Part shown: piece after piece, positions 26,382-35,260 of the stretch
Numbering within the stretch: position 1 is the stretch's first letter
How the letters are laid out: every line of letters starts with the position of its first letter
From: Lachnoclostridium sp. An14
GTDB lineage: Bacteria > Bacillota > Clostridia > Lachnospirales > Lachnospiraceae
Direction of reading: 5' to 3'
Length of the DNA: 64,000 nucleotides
NCBI RefSeq assembly: GCF_002160755.1
Contig: NZ_NFLE01000008.1
Coordinates: forward strand, 1 to 64,000
Notes under the pieces: model-generated
Databases searched by the model: none
Told to the model about the DNA's origin: nothing
What the model saw: only the letters and a program-made list of their open reading frames with translations
Made by a program: the position numbers and the translations under genes

Positions 26382-27191
26382 ATGTTTAAAGAAGCTCGCA
26401 GAAACAATCAGAAACTGATATTTGGGCTGATTCATTTGAAACCTATGCCCGGGACGCCGTTTTATCAGGATGGAGATTATGAAACATCCATAGAAAAGGC
26501 GGTAAAGGATGCCAAGGCCCTGGAAAACGGCGGGGCATCCGGCTGTCTGATCCAGACGGTGGATAAGGTATATCCCACAGGGGATGAGAGCGATTACGTC
26601 AGGGCCACCTGCCTTGCGGTAATTGCCAACGAAGTGAAAAAACAGGTGGGAGCAGATTTCAAAATTGGGGTACAGCTTATGTGGAACTGCATCACCCCAT
26701 CCATCGCGGCGGCAAAGGCGGTAAACGCGGATTACACCAGATGCACCGCCCTGGTGGGACAGACGTCCTCTCCCTTTGGCGGGGTTGTGAACGGCGACCC
26801 GTTAAAGGTCCTGGAGTACCGGCGGAAGATCGGTGCGGAGAAGGTGGAGCTATTGGCGGAGATCGCCGGATACCATTTTCATGGCGGGTATGACAGGGAG
26901 GCCCTCCTGGGCCGGGTGAGCTCGGCGGTGATGGTGAGGGCGGACGCGGTGGAGATCATGAGCAAGGATGAGGAATTAAATAACCGTATGGAACAGGATA
27001 TACGGGCTGCTTATCCAGATCTTCCCATTATCCTTGGCGGCGGTACGGATGTGCAGAGCGCGGCCTCCCGGCTGAAAAACGCGGACGGCGCCCTGGTAGG
27101 ACGGTGCTTTGAGGGAAATAACTGGGGAGGCGGCATCGACGAGGCGATTGTAGCGGCGTATATGAAGGAAGTGTGGAGCATATCCGGCTGA
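26382..27191 (+). CDS. BtpA/SgcQ family TIM-barrel protein
   Basis: 269 aa from ATG 26382 behind GGGGAGAA; the frame open to 26265 crosses the promoter and is rejected. LIFGLIHLKPMPGTPFY, LENGGASGCLIQ, GVQLMWNCITPSIAAAKAV, QTSSPFGGVVNGDPLKVLEY and LPIILGGGTDVQSAASRL follow the beta-alpha barrel repeats of the BtpA family, whose E. coli member SgcQ sits in a sugar-utilisation gene group. The reaction is not established for the family. Here it opens a catabolic locus together with a BMP-type ABC importer, a PfkB kinase and SIS proteins, which supports a role in sugar-derived substrate metabolism. Confidence 0.85.
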   Translation: MFKEARRNNQKLIFGLIHLKPMPGTPFYQDGDYETSIEKAVKDAKALENGGASGCLIQTVDKVYPTGDESDYVRATCLAVIANEVKKQVGADFKIGVQLMWNCITPSIAAAKAVNADYTRCTALVGQTSSPFGGVVNGDPLKVLEYRRKIGAEKVELLAEIAGYHFHGGYDREALLGRVSSAVMVRADAVEIMSKDEELNNRMEQDIRAAYPDLPIILGGGTDVQSAASRLKNADGALVGRCFEGNNWGGGIDEAIVAAYMKEVWSISG

Positions 27192-27339
27192 TTTGCGAAA
27201 AGGCTTTGGGGATGGCTCAGAGCCGGAGCGAGAGTACAAATGAGAGCATAACTTCACGGCGGGCCACGCTTTCCGGCGCAGATCTCAGCTGTGGAGAAAG
27301 TAACAAATAAACTATTTTTTATGCGAGGAGGAAAAAAAT

Positions 27340-28533
27340 ATGAAAAGACGTTTCATGGGATTGCTGACTGCTGCCGCTCTTGTGGCATCGCTTGCAGGCT
27401 GCGGAGGTTCCACAGAGGAGGCCGCGACGACGGCGGCTACAGCCGGTGGGACAAGTACGGAAACCAGCGGAGAGACTTCCGGAGGAGAGGATTCCCTGGA
27501 AGGCAAAAAACTGCTGTTCTTCGCTTTCCAGAACATCGGAGACTATGGGACGAACGATCTGGGATACTACGCTGCCCAGGAGATCGCGGAAAAGTACGGC
27601 ATTGAGATGACGCTGGTGGAAGGCGGACTGGACGCCTCCACGAGAACGACTACGCTGCTGGATGCCATCGAAACTGGCGGATACGACTATGTGATCAGCT
27701 CCAGCTGGTACATCCAGGACGACCTTTTGGCCAATGTGGACCGGTTCCCGGATATGAAGTTCATCCTCTATGATACGGCGCCCACCCTGGATCTGACCGA
27801 TTACCCCAATGTGTTCGGCGTCAGTTTCCGCCAGGATGAAGGTTCCTTTATCACCGCTGTATACCAGTGCCTGATGTCTGAAAATCATAAGATCGGAGCG
27901 GCGGCCAACCAGGATTCCCCCATCTTGAACGACTTCGTAACCGGCTGGCTGGCAGGCGTGAAGTACTATAACGACAACATGGCGGCAGACGGGGAGGAAG
28001 TTGCTTACAACATCGCGTACTATTCCGACCAGACCGTTCAGGGCGCGTATGAGACGGTGAACGTCCTTTACAACAACGGCTGTGACGTGGTTTACAACAT
28101 CGGCGGCAGCTACTGCGTAGGCGCGTTAAATGCCTGCTCTGAGCACGGCGGAATCGAGAATGGCCAGTATCTGATCGGTGTGGACTACGACCAGTACACC
28201 ACCTTTGCCAACGCGGACAACGAAGTGGCCGGATATGAGAATCTGGTAACCTCCATGGAAAAGAGAATCACCCAGTGCTGCGTGCTCGCTTTTGACGGCA
28301 TTGTAAGCGGCGATATGGAGATGGGCAACCACAGATTCGGCGTGACAGACGGCGGTACGGGACTTGCCTATAACGAAAACTACTACGCCCACACTCCGGA
28401 AGATGTACAGGCTACGATTACGGAGCTGGAGGAGAAGATCACAAGCGGTGAGATTGTGGTTCCCAGCTATTATGATCTTCCTGACTATGATACATTTGCA
28501 CAGTTTAGAGATGACCCGGAGTATCGTTTGTAA
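27340..28533 (+). CDS. BMP family substrate-binding lipoprotein
   Basis: 397 aa, ATG 27340 behind AGGAGGAA. Lipoprotein signal: positively charged start, hydrophobic stretch, lipobox LAGC with Cys21. A Thr/Ser/Gly/Glu linker (residues 25-50) precedes the BMP (Bmp/PnrA-like) fold: LLFFAFQNIGDYGTNDLGYY, VDRFPDMKFILYDTAP, FRQDEGSFITAVYQCLM, NIGGSYCVGALNAC. BMP proteins feed nucleoside or related substrates to RbsA/NupO-type ABC transporters, which are the next three genes. The specific ligand is unknown. The 148-bp gap from the previous gene holds no clear regulatory element. Confidence 0.9.
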   Translation: MKRRFMGLLTAAALVASLAGCGGSTEEAATTAATAGGTSTETSGETSGGEDSLEGKKLLFFAFQNIGDYGTNDLGYYAAQEIAEKYGIEMTLVEGGLDASTRTTTLLDAIETGGYDYVISSSWYIQDDLLANVDRFPDMKFILYDTAPTLDLTDYPNVFGVSFRQDEGSFITAVYQCLMSENHKIGAAANQDSPILNDFVTGWLAGVKYYNDNMAADGEEVAYNIAYYSDQTVQGAYETVNVLYNNGCDVVYNIGGSYCVGALNACSEHGGIENGQYLIGVDYDQYTTFANADNEVAGYENLVTSMEKRITQCCVLAFDGIVSGDMEMGNHRFGVTDGGTGLAYNENYYAHTPEDVQATITELEEKITSGEIVVPSYYDLPDYDTFAQFRDDPEYRL

Positions 28534-28552
28534 AGTTTAGACAATCATTTAT

Positions 28553-28585
28553 AAAGGCTGCTGCGGGAGAAGGCAGCAGCCTTTT
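28553..28585 (+). terminator. Attenuating hairpin between binding protein and ABC ATPase
   Basis: AAAGGCTGCTGC (28553-28564) / GCAGCAGCCTTT (28573-28584) with a short T-run. Its position after the binding-protein gene fits partial termination that keeps the lipoprotein mRNA in excess. Confidence 0.65.
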
Positions 28586-28601
28586 AAAGGCAGGTGTAGG
28601 A

Positions 28602-30152
28602 ATGGCAAAAGAACTTTTAAAAATGGAAGGGATTACCAAGATTTACGGCAACGGTTTCATGGCGAATAAAAACATTACCTTTACCGTAAATGAAGGAGAA
28701 ATTCACGCGCTGATCGGAGAGAACGGCGCGGGAAAGACTACGCTCATGAAAATCCTCTTTGGGCTGGAAAGCTGCCAGGAGGGGAAGATTTATCTGAACG
28801 GACAGGAGACCCACATAGAAAACCCTCTGGACGCCATTGCGAAAGGCGTGGGCATGGTTCATCAGCATTTCATGCTGGTGCCGAATCTGAGTGTGGCGGA
28901 AAATGTGGTTCTCGGCATTGAACCGGGTCCGGGGCAGATTTTTGACAAAAAGACGGCGGTCCGCATGACGGAGGAGGCGTCGGAAAAATTCCAGCTGAAA
29001 GTGGATCCCAATGCCCTTGTGAGGGACATCAGCGTAGGCTTGAAACAGAAGGTGGAGCTTTTGAAAGCTCTGATCCGGGGGGCGAAGGTGCTGATTCTGG
29101 ATGAGCCCACGGCTGTGCTTACGCCTCAGGAGGTTCGGGAGCTGTTTGTGCAGCTGAAATCCCTGAAGGAGAGCGGGTATGGAATTATTTTCATTTCCCA
29201 CAAGCTGGATGAGGTTATGGAGCTGTGTGATTCCGCCACGATCTTAAGGCACGGGAGAGTGACCGGTTTCGTAAAGAAGGAGGAAATGAATGAAGTCGTC
29301 TTATCCAGGCTGATCGTGGGCAGGGATGTGGTTAGCACCATGGAAAAAGATGAGAGCAGTGTGGGAGACACGGTTCTTAAGGTGCGGGGCGTCACTTACG
29401 TGGACGATATAGGGAAAAAGCTGGTGGACGATGTCTCCTTCGGCGTCCGGGCCGGTGAAATCGTAGGAATCGCCGGGGTGGAAGGCAATGGCCAGAATGA
29501 AATTTCAGAGATCATTACGGGCCTGCTGCATATGACGAAGGGAACGGTGAGCATCAACGGTACGGAAACCTCCGGCCTGTCTATCAGCCAGATCCGGAAA
29601 CTGGGCCTTGCCCATATCTCTGAGGACCGCATGACCTATGGCTGTGCCCAGGAGATGTCGATCTATGACAATCTCTCCTCCATTTATCTGGATCATCCCA
29701 AGTTTACGAAGGGGATTTTCATTGATCAGAAGGCGCTGGATCAGTATGTAAAAGACTGTATTAAAGAGTTTGAAATCGCCTGTGATTCTGAAAAGAGCCC
29801 CATCCGGATGCTTTCCGGCGGCAATATCCAGAAGGTGATTGTTGCCAGAGAGTTTACCAGCGGGGCTAATATTATCATCGCGAATCAGCCTACCAGAGGC
29901 ATTGACGTAGGCACGGCCTCTCTGATCCACAAGCTGCTGCAAAAATACACCAGGGAGAAAGGGTTCGCGGTGCTTCTGATCTCCTCGGATTTGAATGAGG
30001 TGATGAACCTGTCAGACCGGCTGCTGATTATGAGAGACGGCAGGATTGCCGCCCAGTTTACGGACATGAACAAGGTGAATGACGAGCTGATGGGCGAGTA
30101 TATGCTTGGAATCAAAAAGATGACGGAGGAAGAAAGGGGGGATCTGCATTGA
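28602..30152 (+). CDS. ABC transporter ATP-binding protein (NupO/RbsA type, two ATPase domains)
   Basis: 516 aa, ATG 28602. N-terminal ATPase: Walker A GENGAGKTT at 39-47, signature SVGLKQKVELLKAL and Walker B LILDEPTAVLT. C-terminal ATPase: degenerate Walker A GVEGNGQNEIS, signature MLSGGNIQKV, and IIANQPTRGIDVG. This pair of unequal domains is the NupO/YufO type used with BMP binding proteins and two separate permeases. It overlaps the first permease by 4 bases (TTGA). Confidence 0.93.
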   Translation: MAKELLKMEGITKIYGNGFMANKNITFTVNEGEIHALIGENGAGKTTLMKILFGLESCQEGKIYLNGQETHIENPLDAIAKGVGMVHQHFMLVPNLSVAENVVLGIEPGPGQIFDKKTAVRMTEEASEKFQLKVDPNALVRDISVGLKQKVELLKALIRGAKVLILDEPTAVLTPQEVRELFVQLKSLKESGYGIIFISHKLDEVMELCDSATILRHGRVTGFVKKEEMNEVVLSRLIVGRDVVSTMEKDESSVGDTVLKVRGVTYVDDIGKKLVDDVSFGVRAGEIVGIAGVEGNGQNEISEIITGLLHMTKGTVSINGTETSGLSISQIRKLGLAHISEDRMTYGCAQEMSIYDNLSSIYLDHPKFTKGIFIDQKALDQYVKDCIKEFEIACDSEKSPIRMLSGGNIQKVIVAREFTSGANIIIANQPTRGIDVGTASLIHKLLQKYTREKGFAVLLISSDLNEVMNLSDRLLIMRDGRIAAQFTDMNKVNDELMGEYMLGIKKMTEEERGDLH

Positions 30153-31246
30153 AAAAAGTACAGAGAGTGGAGGCGTTATTTGAACTTCTGCGGGTAGTCC
30201 TGGGCCTGCTTCTTGCCTACATTATTACGCTGGTGATCATCATACTGACTTCCGATGTGACACCCCAGGAAGTGGTAACGAATTTCGTGTTAGGTCCGTT
30301 TACCACGTCGAGGCGGTTCGGACAGCTGATGGGCAAATTTATCCCCTATGTGCTGGGTGGCTGCGGAATGTGCTTTATTTACGGCTGCGGCCGTTTCAAT
30401 CTGGTGGGAGAGGGAATTGTAAACTTTGCTCCCGCGGTGGCCTGCATTGTGCTGTTCAACACGCCTTTATTTGATCATGTGCCGTGGATTGTGGGAGTGG
30501 TGATGCTTTTAGTCATCTGCTGCGCCGTGGGCGGCGGTTTAAGCCTGATCCCCGCGGTGGGAAGGGAAAAGCTGAAAATTTCCGAGATGGTGACCTCCAT
30601 CATCATGAATTATATGCTGTTATACCTTTCACTCTGGTTTTTGAAGATTTTCTTCGCGGATCGCTCCCAGGCATTTTTGTGCAGCCCTATGTATCCGGAA
30701 AACGCCAGTTTTTTCCAGATTCTGAAAGGGACGAATCTTCACGCCGGTATTTTTGTCAGCATCATAGGCTGGATCGTGGCCTGTCTCATGTTTGACCGGA
30801 TGCGGATCGGGGTAAAGATTCGGATCTGCGGTTCCAACGGGATGTTTGCGAAGTATTCCGGGTTAAACACCACAAAGATCGTGCTGATCGCCCAGCTCAT
30901 AGGAGGAATCTACGCTGGAGCGGCGGCGTGCGTGGACGCCTTTGGAATGTACACCCGGTATCAGTACAGCGTCCTTACCAACATTGGCATGGATGCCCTG
31001 GTGGTCGCGGTAATCGCCAGAAAGAAACCGATTTTTATCCCTCTCGCGGCCTTTGTTCTGGCTTACATAAGGACTTCCGCTGTGGTGCTCAATCTTTCCA
31101 CCAATATTCCGATTGAGTTCGTAAACATGATGCAGGCGGTGCTGATTCTGTTTGTGGCAGCCCAGCATTTCCTGAAGAAGTCCAAGGAAAAAGCGATTTA
31201 TAAAATTTCCATGGAAGAAAACAAGGGGAAAGGAGCGACGGTATGA
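30149..31246 (+). CDS. ABC transporter permease (NupP-type)
   Basis: 365 aa from a TTG codon that overlaps the ATPase stop; GAAAGGGGGG upstream is the ribosome site. About eight to ten hydrophobic helices with the BPD_transp_2 pattern: GKFIPYVLGGCGMCFIYGC, FNLVGEGIVNFAPAVACIVL, SEMVTSIIMNYMLLYLSLWF and GIYAGAAACVDAFGMYTRYQ. Forms the membrane channel with the next gene. Overlaps it by ATGA. Confidence 0.9.
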   Translation: MKKVQRVEALFELLRVVLGLLLAYIITLVIIILTSDVTPQEVVTNFVLGPFTTSRRFGQLMGKFIPYVLGGCGMCFIYGCGRFNLVGEGIVNFAPAVACIVLFNTPLFDHVPWIVGVVMLLVICCAVGGGLSLIPAVGREKLKISEMVTSIIMNYMLLYLSLWFLKIFFADRSQAFLCSPMYPENASFFQILKGTNLHAGIFVSIIGWIVACLMFDRMRIGVKIRICGSNGMFAKYSGLNTTKIVLIAQLIGGIYAGAAACVDAFGMYTRYQYSVLTNIGMDALVVAVIARKKPIFIPLAAFVLAYIRTSAVVLNLSTNIPIEFVNMMQAVLILFVAAQHFLKKSKEKAIYKISMEENKGKGATV

Positions 31247-32196
31247 GTTTAGAATATATCGAGACATTTTTGTTCTCCGCTGTGAGAATCGCGACTCCTA
31301 TTATGTATGTGGCGCTCTGCTCCACCATAGCTTTGCAGGGCGGCCTTACCAATATGGCGGCGGAGTCCATGATGCTGATTTCAGCGGTTACGGGAGTGAT
31401 TTTTTCGGCCATTTCCCAGAATTTGCTCATCGGCATTTTGGCTGGAATGATGAGCTCTGTTTTGATCACGCTGTTTCTCTGTTTCGCGGCTTTTGTGATG
31501 AAGGTGGACCTGTATCTGATGTCCATCGCTCTCAATACGGCCATGAGCGGGGCAACCATTTATATCATGTATGTGACCACGGGAAATAAGGCCAACACCG
31601 CGGGATATTTTGCCTCCCTTCAGATGCCGAATATCCAGATTCCCATTATCAAGGACATTCCCCTGATTGGAAACGTCCTGTCGGGGCATAATGGGTTTAC
31701 CTACCTGGCGGTAATTATGATTTTTGTTGTCTGGTTTATTATTTTCCGCACAAAACTGGGGCTGCGGATCCGGGCGGTGGGGCAGAATCCCCAGGCTGCA
31801 GAGTCTGTGGGCATCAATCCCAGCAAGATCTACACCATCGCTTTCGTGATGGCCAGCGCCATCGCCAGCCTGGGCGGAATGTTCCTCTCCATGGGCTATC
31901 AGAATATGTTCATCCGGGATATGACGGGAGGAAAAGGCTTTATCGGTATGGCGGCATCCACCATCGCCGGGGCGTCCCCGGTGGGGTCGGCTCTGTTGGC
32001 TGTAGTGTTCGGCGTGGCGGAGGCGGTGACAAACTACTCCAAGCTCTACATCACCGACGCCCAGTTTTTGTCGGCCATGCCCTACATCATCACCACCGTA
32101 CTGCTCTTTGTGCTCTCCTATATCCGGCTGAAGAACAGTGAAAGCGAGATGAGAAAGAGAAAGGCGGCCGCTTTGAAGGCCCATGAAAATCTGTAA
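31243..32196 (+). CDS. ABC transporter permease (NupQ-type)
   Basis: 317 aa, ATG 31243 overlapping the previous stop; GGGGAAAGGAG upstream. Multi-pass BPD_transp_2 permease with IALQGGLTNMAAESMMLISA, NTAMSGATIYIMYV, LRIRAVGQNPQAAESVGI (coupling region) and GGKGFIGMAASTIAGASPVG. Second channel subunit of the BMP-dependent importer. Confidence 0.9.
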   Translation: MSLEYIETFLFSAVRIATPIMYVALCSTIALQGGLTNMAAESMMLISAVTGVIFSAISQNLLIGILAGMMSSVLITLFLCFAAFVMKVDLYLMSIALNTAMSGATIYIMYVTTGNKANTAGYFASLQMPNIQIPIIKDIPLIGNVLSGHNGFTYLAVIMIFVVWFIIFRTKLGLRIRAVGQNPQAAESVGINPSKIYTIAFVMASAIASLGGMFLSMGYQNMFIRDMTGGKGFIGMAASTIAGASPVGSALLAVVFGVAEAVTNYSKLYITDAQFLSAMPYIITTVLLFVLSYIRLKNSESEMRKRKAAALKAHENL

Positions 32197-32214
32197 ACGA
32201 TCGGAGGCTTATGT

Positions 32215-33159
32215 ATGGATTATGTAATAGGCGGAAACGTGATGCTTGATACCGTCCGTTTCCCAGGGGAGGAATCACCGTCCCGTGAGCACATCGGCGG
32301 TCCCGCCACCTTCGCTTATTCCGGGGTAAGGCTGTACACGGACAGCGTCATGCAGTGTTCCAACGTGGGAGAGGATTACGCGCCGCTGTTTCTTCCCTGG
32401 ATGGACAAAAATGAGGTGTTCCGGGACGGGCTGAAGGTAAAGGTGGAGCACTGCAACCATTCTTACCTGATCTACAACGAGGACGGCACCTACGGTGCGG
32501 ATCCCACCGTGAAACGGTTCCGTAGCGACTGGATCCAGGACTTCGGCTATATGAAAACGTCGCCGGAGGATCTGGAGGTCTGGACAAAGGGCGGGAATGT
32601 CAAGGGCGTCTATGTGGCCCAGAATGTGGACCGGGTGTTCTGGAGAAAGATGAAGGAGCTCAAAGCCAGAGACGGGTTTAAGTTAATGTGGGAGATTGAA
32701 GGGCCCAGCTCTTATAAGGAGTTTATGCCGGAGGTCTTAAATGCCATGGAGCAGACCGACATTTTTTCCATCAATATTCAGGAGGCCAGGCATCTGTTTG
32801 AGGTGGAATCGGAGGAGGAGTGCATTCGGGAGCTGCAGAAGTTTCCGGTGGACATGACCTTATTCCGCGTAGGAGGAAAAGGGGCATATATGGTGACGCC
32901 GGACCGGTATTATTACCTGCCGCCGGCGCCCTCAGATAAGATTGTGGATCCCACTGGCTGCGGAAATACTTCCACAGGGGCAGCGCTTTATGGCTATTGT
33001 GAAGGCTACGATGCTTTAAAGGTGGGTATCATCGCCAATGTGGCGGCGGCCCAGAATATCCGGCAGTACGGAGTGATCCCGGATTTTAAGGCTGTGAGGG
33101 AATTTGCCCTCGCTCAGGTGGACGAGCTTTACAGACAGTATCAGGAAAAATTTGATTGA
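32215..33159 (+). CDS. PfkB family carbohydrate kinase, catalytic Asp replaced by Asn
   Basis: 314 aa, ATG 32215 with CGGAGGC upstream. N-terminal sugar-binding motif YVIGGNVMLDTV, middle ribokinase core, and the C-terminal signature DPTGCGNTSTGAAL near residues 245-258. In ribokinase-type enzymes this reads D-T-x-G-A-G-D, with the final Asp as catalytic base; here residue 251 is Asn. Anion-hole glycines are kept. Known FrlD-type PfkB kinases phosphorylate fructosamines before an SIS deglycase acts, and four SIS genes follow, but the Asn raises doubt about normal catalysis. It ends 20 bases before the first SIS gene. Confidence 0.85.
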   Translation: MDYVIGGNVMLDTVRFPGEESPSREHIGGPATFAYSGVRLYTDSVMQCSNVGEDYAPLFLPWMDKNEVFRDGLKVKVEHCNHSYLIYNEDGTYGADPTVKRFRSDWIQDFGYMKTSPEDLEVWTKGGNVKGVYVAQNVDRVFWRKMKELKARDGFKLMWEIEGPSSYKEFMPEVLNAMEQTDIFSINIQEARHLFEVESEEECIRELQKFPVDMTLFRVGGKGAYMVTPDRYYYLPPAPSDKIVDPTGCGNTSTGAALYGYCEGYDALKVGIIANVAAAQNIRQYGVIPDFKAVREFALAQVDELYRQYQEKFD

Positions 33160-33179
33160 TGGATCTGCGGAGAGACAAT

Positions 33180-34370
33180 ATGGAAAAAACGAAGGGATCA
33201 AATCCATTGGGCAGCCAGGTGTTAAGCCTGCCGTCCATGGTGGAAGAACAGGTGAATTACTGTTTTTCAGAAGAAGTGCAGCAAAGTATCATGACTATGG
33301 CAGAGGCCTTCGACATCAGAAAGATCTATATCACTGGCTGCGGTGATTCCATCGCCGCGGCCGGGGCCATGGCGCCCATCCTTTTAAAGCTTTCCGGCGT
33401 GTTTGGATGTGAGATGGTGGAACCCATGGATTTCACAAGGTTTATGACGGCGAAGGATATGGGCATCGGCGAGCCCAACAGTCCGCTGGTCATCGGCATC
33501 AGCGCCGGCGGGAACACCTCCAGGGTGGTGGAGGCCATGAGGAAGGCCAACGAGATGGGGGCGTTCACCATCGCTCTCACCAACAACGGGGAAAGTCCTG
33601 TAGCCAAAGAGGCCAGACGGTCTTTTGTGCTGAATACGCCCAAAATGAAAGATGATTTTCCAGGGCTTCGGTCCTACTTTGCCAGTATGGTAGGACTTCT
33701 GGCCATCGGCTGCCGAATGGGACGGGTGAGAAATGTGCTGCCGCCGGAGGCGGAAACCCGTCTGGCGGAACGGTTAAAGGCCTATGTGCGCCGTTACAGC
33801 GGAGTCTTGGAGGAAATGGACAGGGAGATGTTTGAGCTGGCAAAGACCTGGAAGGAGTTTGAGCGTTTTGACTTTATCGGCGACGGCAAGGAGCTGTGGT
33901 CAGCCCTGTTCGCCATGGAAAAATTTGTGGAGTGCACGGGAGTTATGGCAAATTATGACGACTCCGAAAACTGGTGCCATGTGGGCTATCACATTTCAGA
34001 CCCGGAGAGTATCGGCACGGTATTCTTCGCGGATGCCCTTTCCCCGAGCTATGGAAGGCTGAGGGAGACGGTGGATGCGGCCTTAGGCATCAGACGGCCG
34101 GTGCTCATTATCACCAACGGGGAGAGGGAGGATTTTCCTGAAGGGGCTCATGTGGTGATTCTTCCCAAAACAGAGGCAGGAGACGAGTGGATGCAGCCTA
34201 TGATGGACTATGCGCCTGCAGCCCTTCTCGCCGGATACTGCTGTACGCTGGCGGGCAGAAAATTTTTCAATGAGTATGACCCCATAGCGGGGGAGTACAA
34301 CGGGACGGGGGCTTATTTTGCAGAGGGCGTCCGCACCATGAAAAACAGTGAAATTCAAGTGTATATTTGA
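33180..34370 (+). CDS. SIS-domain sugar isomerase/deglycase paralogue 1
   Basis: 396 aa from ATG 33180 with GGAGAG upstream; an upstream TTG/ATG frame to 33156 lacks a ribosome site. First SIS domain: IYITGCGDSIAAAGAM (residues 50-65), VIGISAGGNTSRVVEAMRKA and ALTNNGESPVAKEA; second half KFVECTG ... SENWCHVGYH. Glu251 and His267 are 16 residues apart, the spacing of the catalytic Glu/His pair known in the GlmS isomerase domain and in FraB deglycase. Probably handles an amino-sugar phosphate or sugar-amine phosphate; substrate not known. First of four paralogues. Confidence 0.85.
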   Translation: MEKTKGSNPLGSQVLSLPSMVEEQVNYCFSEEVQQSIMTMAEAFDIRKIYITGCGDSIAAAGAMAPILLKLSGVFGCEMVEPMDFTRFMTAKDMGIGEPNSPLVIGISAGGNTSRVVEAMRKANEMGAFTIALTNNGESPVAKEARRSFVLNTPKMKDDFPGLRSYFASMVGLLAIGCRMGRVRNVLPPEAETRLAERLKAYVRRYSGVLEEMDREMFELAKTWKEFERFDFIGDGKELWSALFAMEKFVECTGVMANYDDSENWCHVGYHISDPESIGTVFFADALSPSYGRLRETVDAALGIRRPVLIITNGEREDFPEGAHVVILPKTEAGDEWMQPMMDYAPAALLAGYCCTLAGRKFFNEYDPIAGEYNGTGAYFAEGVRTMKNSEIQVYI

Positions 34371-34379
34371 GGTGCATCT

Positions 34380-35189
34380 ATGTTCAGACGGGAATATATC
34401 GAGACGGAGTGGAGAGGCTGCCCCTCCATTACCGGGAAACTGGAGGAGCTGGTGAAGGAGAGCGGGATCCAGGAAGGACTCTGTGTGGTCAGCGCCCCGG
34501 ATCTTACCACCGCCCTTGGCATCACGTCGTTCTGGGATAAGCGGGGATTAGAGGATCTGATGGATGAGCTGGACCGGGATTTCCCGGCGCGGGTGGACTA
34601 TAAAAGCCAGAGGACGCCCTTTGATTCCGTAGGGAATGTAAAGGGGGCTGTGGTGGGAAGGAGTCTGTCCCTTATTATCCATGAGGGAAAGCTGGTATTA
34701 GGCTCGTCTCAGGGAGTGGTGCTGCTGGAGTTTGACGGCCCCAGGAGGCGGCCTTATGAGGTACAGTTGGTGGAGAGATCGCTCACCCTCTATAAAACAG
34801 GTATAAAAACCCAGTATATGGGGATGTGCGGGATCACGGACTGGGTTCGCTCCTGCGTAAAAGAGAGCGGTGTGAAGGAAGGGCTCTGTCATGTTTCTCA
34901 GCTTCATTCTACAGCGGGGATTCTCCTGTGCGGCCGTTCTGAGCCGGCAAAGGCGGATTTGATGGCCGATATAGAGAGAATGGTCCCGACCAGGGCGGAT
35001 TTTAAGCACAGAGAGACGGCCTCCGACGCGGGGGGCCATGTGAAGACCGCCCTGACAGGGAGTCAGATTTCCCTGGCGGTTCATCATGGGGAACTGGTCA
35101 TCGGCGAGGACCAGGACCTGGTATTTGCCGAGTTTGACGGGCCCCGCCCGAGGACGGTTTACGCTGCCGTGATGGGAGAGAAGATGTAG
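34380..35189 (+). CDS. Tandem YjbQ (UPF0047) protein, N-terminal half degenerate
   Basis: 269 aa, ATG 34380 with GAGGTG upstream. Two copies of the YjbQ domain (about 1-125 and 136-265). Both have the opening helix (ESGIQEGLCVVSA; ESGVKEGLCHVSQ), a central LxxDL/PxRxDxK block and the closing LVLG/LVIG...EFDGPR strand. The second copy keeps the conserved His residues (LHSTAG; FKHRETASDAGGHVK). In the first copy these positions read PDLTTA and GNVK, with no His. YjbQ proteins have been linked to thiamine-phosphate synthase side activity, and their real role is unsettled. The fusion sits between two SIS genes. Confidence 0.85.
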   Translation: MFRREYIETEWRGCPSITGKLEELVKESGIQEGLCVVSAPDLTTALGITSFWDKRGLEDLMDELDRDFPARVDYKSQRTPFDSVGNVKGAVVGRSLSLIIHEGKLVLGSSQGVVLLEFDGPRRRPYEVQLVERSLTLYKTGIKTQYMGMCGITDWVRSCVKESGVKEGLCHVSQLHSTAGILLCGRSEPAKADLMADIERMVPTRADFKHRETASDAGGHVKTALTGSQISLAVHHGELVIGEDQDLVFAEFDGPRPRTVYAAVMGEKM

Positions 35190-35260
35190 AAATTCCGGAC
35201 AGAAAATCAGCGGAAATGTTTTAAAATTTGCGGTACATTTGCAGCAGAACGGAGAATTCA

